Origin: Stichopus chloronotus
Taxonomy: Eukaryota; Echinodermata; Holothuroidea; Aspidochirotida; Stichopodidae
Length of the DNA stretch: 64,000 nucleotides
Reading direction: 5' to 3'
Assembly (NCBI GenBank): GCA_021234535.1
Contig: CM037829.1
Span: 31,158,962 to 31,222,961 of the forward strand
Below are positions 38,101 to 44,100 of this stretch, piece by piece (positions within the stretch are counted from its first letter, which is position 1; each line of letters begins with the position of its first letter). The position numbers and the translations under genes were made by a program. Below the pieces are notes generated by a model. That model was given only the letters and a program-made list of their open reading frames with translations, was not told where the DNA came from and made no database searches.

Positions 38101-41100
38101 TTTCATTTTTTGTTTTCTTATTACAGCATGGAGAGAATGAAGAGGGTAATAATTTACTGTTATCTGTTCTTTAACATGTTATATTTTATTGGCATTTGAT
38201 AGTCAATATGCATGTTGCTTTGAATCTGAGTGCAATATGATTATTTAGTACAAGAAGTCATTGTGTTGAGTGGATGTCAAAGAACATTTATGTTCAACAG
38301 GGGTCTAATAGGGACAACCTTATAAACATGATGTCTCAAGAAGGGACCATGGACACATCTGATATCTAGGTGTATCTAGGTGTATCTAGTACAAGAAGGC
38401 TATTGGTTTGAGTCGGGGGTTGAAGGTCATTCAGGATCAGCAGGGTCAAACAGTGAAAACCTCGTAGACTCAATTTCCTAAGAGTGGAAACATCAACAGA
38501 TCTGATTGTTTACCGTGTATGTGTGCCTTATTGAGCACAAGAATGGTATTGCTTTTGGTTTGAGTCAAAGGTCATTTGGGGTCAACAGATCAAATAGAGA
38601 AAACCTTGTAAACATGTATCTCAAGAAGAGAAAAGGGAAGTGCTGTCAAATGAGACATCTTGCATGTAGGTGTACCTTCTCGAGGACAAGAGATATGTGG
38701 TATTTTATTAAGTACGATATGCCTATTGCTTTTGGTGGATATCAAAAGTCGTTTTGGATTAAAGAGTGAAAACCTTAACATGATGTTTCAAGGAGGAAAG
38801 CATAGACAGATCTGATATGTGGTGTATAGGTGAACATTATTGCATACAAGAAGCCTGTTGTGCTTGGTGAGGGTCAAGGACATTTGGAGGCAACAGGGGC
38901 AAATAGTAAAGCCTTGTAAACATAATATCCCGAGAGCAAAAACATGAGCAGTTCTGATATTGCTTTTGAGTATGTAGGTGTGCCTTGTTGACTACAAGAA
39001 GTCTGTTGCTTTTGGGGGAAGTAAAAGATCATGTGCGGTCAACAGGGTCGAGTAGTGAAAATGTTGTAAACATGATTTTTCAAGAATAGAATCATGGACA
39101 GGTTTAGGTGTACCTTATTGGGCCTAAGAAGCCTGTTGGTTTTTGTGGAGGTAACCCATTATTTGCAGGTCAACACAGTTGAAATAACAAAACCTTATAA
39201 ACATGATACTATGTCTCAAGAAGGGAAGTTAGACCTGATATTTGTCATGCACGTTTACCACATTAAGTACAAAGAGACTATTGGAAGAGGTGAAAGGTCA
39301 TATGGGGTAAATTGGTCAATGACGTGGTGAAACGTCAAATAGTAAAAATTTGTAAACACAATATTTGAAGAGGTTAATGTTGGACAGACCTGACAGTATG
39401 CAGTTGTAAAGTATCGTATATAAGAAGCGTATTATTTTCTGGTTTAGGTTAAAACTTATTTGGGGTCAACCAGGCATCATATAGCTGTGTAAACCATGTA
39501 ATAATATATCAAGAAGGGGATGCATGAACATATCTGATATCCACCTTGTAGGGGTATCTTATTGAGAAGTAGAAGATTATTGTTTTTGGTGAAGGTCAAA
39601 GATCTTTTGTAATCAACAGCTGTCAGTGTATAATAAACATGGCACATCAAGAAGGGAAACAGTCACACCTGATATCTAGTTTGAGTACAAGAAATTATTG
39701 CTTTGAGTGGAGGTCAAATTTTATCTAGCGGTCAAATAGTAAAATCCTTGTAGACACAATACATCAAGAAAAGCAATGACAGACTTGATACCTTGTTTGT
39801 AGGTGTAACACTATGCTATATTGAGCACAAAAGCCCATTTTCTTTGATTGAGGCTGTTTTGGTCAACAAGTGTCAATGTGTTGAAAAGAAAGGTATGAAT
39901 CTCAAGACATGAAGCATGGGCTAAATGTCCTATTTAATGTGCAGCAGTGCATGTGTAGTCATGATGCCTGTTAGTCCTCAGCATAGATCAGCAAATGTGA
40001 CTGTGTATATAGCTGTTGTTAAATTTCAGTGATAAATTACTGTAATTTTACAAAAACTACGCTTGTGGCACATCCTCACCATATGCAGTATGTCAGATTT
40101 AGGTAAAAAAAAAAAAAAATACAGTCGATAAAATCATTGAAACCTACAATGGGTGTTATTATGTGACTTAGATGTGAGGTAATTTCTCCCAAGCTATTGT
40201 TGTATTGAGATGGTCATTCTTCACCACTGTACGCAAAATGTTGTACAAAGTTCAGCTTTCCGGTGTTTACCCCAGATTTATTAATGTTTTCTTTATTCAT
40301 GTGAGATTCAGTAGGTTGTGGGATCCAGTCGTGGTGTGACTACCCCAGCGACGGATATTTACGTAGTTGATAACACAGAGCGAGAGAGACGTCAGGACGG
40401 AAAAATCCAGGAAGAAAGTGATGTTTTTTTTAACGATCAGAGTTCCATTTATTGTTTGATTTGACTGGCACACACAAATATATTTGAATTAATAGTTGAC
40501 GATGATGATTGGAAGAGAGGAACAAAAGGATGGAGAGAGAGAGTTAACATTACAACGGTGACACAGGCCTACATATTACATGGAGAGAATGACAGTTGAC
40601 AGTTCGATATCCACAGAGCCAGTCCTGCGCCTTGCAGCTGACACTTCGCCTAGCCTTGTGGCAATTAGCCGTGTTAGATACTCACGTGATGTACGTGAGA
40701 ACGTTAACCAGTCACGGAACAATGACTGTCTATGATGACATATGCTAATGGTCGCTATCCGTGATCTACCAATCAGCAAAGTATTGCAAAATCTTTCTGG
40801 GAACAGGGTCTACGTTTTCTATTTTTAAAGCATTTCCTTGTCTGATCTGACTGTCTGAGGGGAAGAAAGAAAAAGTTAATAATCTGGGGTAAGCACCGGA
40901 AAGCTGAACTTTGTACGACCTTTTGCGTATGGTGGTGTAGAATGACCATCTCTATACAACACTATGTAGTGTTTTCGATGGCATCGGTATCAGGGAAAGG
41001 ATTCTTTTATTTTCTTTCCAAAGGGAAAAGAATGGAACAGAGAAATCTTCACCTAGAAATGACCCCTGTGGTAAGATATCTTTTAAAATGTATTGAGGCA

Positions 41101-44100
41101 ATCAGTGATGTGGCTTTTTAATCGTGTTTTAAGATAACTTGTTTGATCTCAAAGCTGATAGATGTTATTTGTGCATCTCTTTTTTGTTCTTCCTTTCAGA
41201 GAGCTTAGGACCTTGTGAATCCTTATCATGCAATGCAATTGAAATGAACTTTTAAAGATAATTAAGTAATATTTAAAATAGATTTAATTAAAAATTCTTT
41301 GCTGCTACTTCACAAATTTGCCTTCTGTTGTATTACTGTGTTGGGGTAAACCAGTACCAAAATCTCTATTGTTATTGATGATGCCGTTTCTCCCATTAAG
41401 GAAAGCTTGCCTGGTCATAGGTACTACCAGTACTTTACATATTTCCTGGTACTGCTGTGTGATTTTAAATGAGTACTGTACGTAGGTGGGATTGGGTTAG
41501 CTTCTGCCCCTAAAAATATTGTACTTCCGCCTCTGATTTTTTGGGACAGAAAACACTGGGCAGAAGACTAACTACATAAAATGGTCACTTTTTCAAATTG
41601 AAGACTTGTGAACACAACTTCAGATGAACATGGCCCAAATGTAATCATTTGGGGTCAATCAATCTTTAGCTGTTCTTAGAGCTAGTGCATGCTATCGATG
41701 GCTGCCTCGCCTACTGTCCATCAAAAAATAATGTATACATTTAAATAGGTAGCACTAGGTGTTTTGGTATTAAATAGTCAGTTTTTAACACCTTCACCCT
41801 TAATTTTGTATACATACATGTGTGGGATAGGTCTAGTGAAGCCAAGTTAGGCTATATTTCAGAACAACATACTGACAAAGAGTTATTTCTATTGAGGTAG
41901 ACTAGGCCTAGTTCTGACACCAATTCCCAACATTATTAAAACAATGACAGAGAGGCTATTGAAATGAAATAGAAAGAAACAGTGTAAGTGTAACCTTAAA
42001 TTTGAATGTTACTTTCTGCCCCCTGATATTTTTGGGGCAGGAAGTCAGGAGTGCAAACTGCCTTGGACAGAAAGTAGTGGATCCCCTGTGGGTGTATGTA
42101 CTATTCAGAGTCTATGTTAGATATTGAAAACATTGTATGTATGTATGTATGTATGTATGTATGTATGTATGTATGTATGTATGTATGTATGTATGTATGT
42201 ATGTATGTATGTATGTATGTATGTATGTATGTGTGTGTTGTGTGTATGTATGTATGTATGTATGCCGTACCTTGTTAACATAATATCTCACAAAGGGAAA
42301 CTTTGACAGTTCTCATACTTAGTATATAGGTGTACCACATTCAGTGCAAGAACCATATTGTTTTTGGTGGAGGTCAAAGGTCATTTGGGGTCAACAGCAT
42401 CAAGTTGCAAAAGACCTTGTAAACACGACATCTTAAGAAGGGAAGCTTAGATAAATCTCATATTTGGTATGATAGTGTATCACGTTAAGTAAAAAATCCC
42501 CATAGGGTAAAATTGTGAAAACCTTGTAAACACAATATTTCAAGAAAGGAAGCTTGGACATATCTCATATTTAGCACATAGGTGTTCCACATTGAGTACA
42601 AAATCACTTTTGTTTTTGTTTGAGATCAAAGGTCATTTGAGCTCAACAGGGGTCAAATTGTGAAAACTTTGTAAGCACAATATCTCAAGAATGGAAGCTC
42701 AAGAAAGGAATATGACAAATGTAATATTTAGTACATAGGTGTACAAGATTGAGTACAAGACTGAGTACAAGATTCCTATTGTTTTTGGTTGAGGTCAAAG
42801 GTCATTTGAGATCAACAGATGTTCAATTGTGAAAACCTTGAAAAACTAATATCCCAAGAAGGGAATCTTGGACAGATCTCATATTTGGTATTTAGGTGTA
42901 GCACATTGAGTTGAAGGACCCTGTTGTTTTTGGTAGAGGTCAAATTTCATTTGGGGTCATCAGAGTTCGAATCATGAAAACCTTGTAAACAGAAAGAAGC
43001 TTTCACGCGGCTCATATTTTGTTTGTATCCTAATTACAAAATATAGCCCCCCATCAAGATTTTGTATATTTCCTGACCATGGTACATTTTGGATGGGCGA
43101 CATGTTGGCATGGAAATTCACCAAGATGATAATGTACACCATGGAATTATTGTCGTATACTCACTAGCACACTGCTGCGGCTAAATGTGCTAGTTAACCT
43201 CCTAATTCACACCTATGTTATGCTAGCCTATTCTTTTGGTGGAGTAATGGAAATCAAAGGTCATTAGGGGACAACATATCTTCACGTTGTGCAATTTGAT
43301 GGATTCAAAGTGCTCATAATGGAATCATCAAAACCACAATTCCTTTTGGCCCTCTGGTTTATCCCTTGTTGAAGGCCAAAGGAATCTATGTGATGGTGAT
43401 TGTGTGTGTGCGCACAATATCTCAAGATGTATCTCATACTTGGTGTGTGGGTTAGCCATACAAAGTAGATGATCCCTATTGATTTTGGGGGAAGTTCATT
43501 TGAGGTCATCAGCAGTCACACTGACAATGTTGTAAACTAAACAATATCTCCAGAAAGGATAACTTTTGCTGATCTCATACTTGCAGTGGTGGCACCAAGA
43601 GGGGGAGGGGAGGGCAAATCCCCAGTCAGAACCTTTGCCCCCTCTGTGCCCCCTCCTGCCACTCAGCTCAAGTGACCTGACAAATGCATACATGTATATG
43701 TCTATTACCTGTTTATATTCATATCTTTCTGTTCTAGGAAGTCCATGAGACTTAATTTTTCACCCAGAGATATGCTAAAACCTCAGAGCTTCTGGAGGCC
43801 TTGCTTCTGGATCCCCACATGGGTTTGCCCCGGGCCCTACCAATTGTGCTAAGATGGGCCCGTGGACCCCACTCGCTAAATTTTCACTTAGCATAGAATT
43901 TTTTGCCCCCCTGGACAGTTTCTTTTGCCCTCCATTTGACCCCCCATCTAAAATCCCAGTGCCACCACTGCATACTTGGTGTGTAGGTTGACAACATTGC
44001 CTAGATGACCCCTGTTGTTTTTAGTGAAGGTCAAAGCATCCTTTTTATATTATACATCAATATTGTGATCTTAAGAAAAGTTTTGAAACAAGGTCACTTT

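Larger units (their letters stand above)
35005..41850 (+). repeat. Tandem duplication of about 3 kb carrying the tail exon cassette
   Basis: Copy 1 (about 35005-37965) and copy 2 (about 37975-41850) align in order: microexon 7, a series of GGTCA-rich minisatellite units, exon 8, the AGAGCTTAG acceptor, and the trailing unique sequence ending near TATACATACAT. Copy 2 is longer because of the 764-bp element at 40198-40961. Identity by eye is high in the introns but low in the exons. Because each unit carries 66 coding nt, the duplication adds 22 residues without a frame shift. Confidence 0.85.

Noticed and set aside
42096..42306. Open frames encoding repeated Met-Tyr-Val-Cys
   Set aside because: Translation of the ATGT microsatellite; not a gene.
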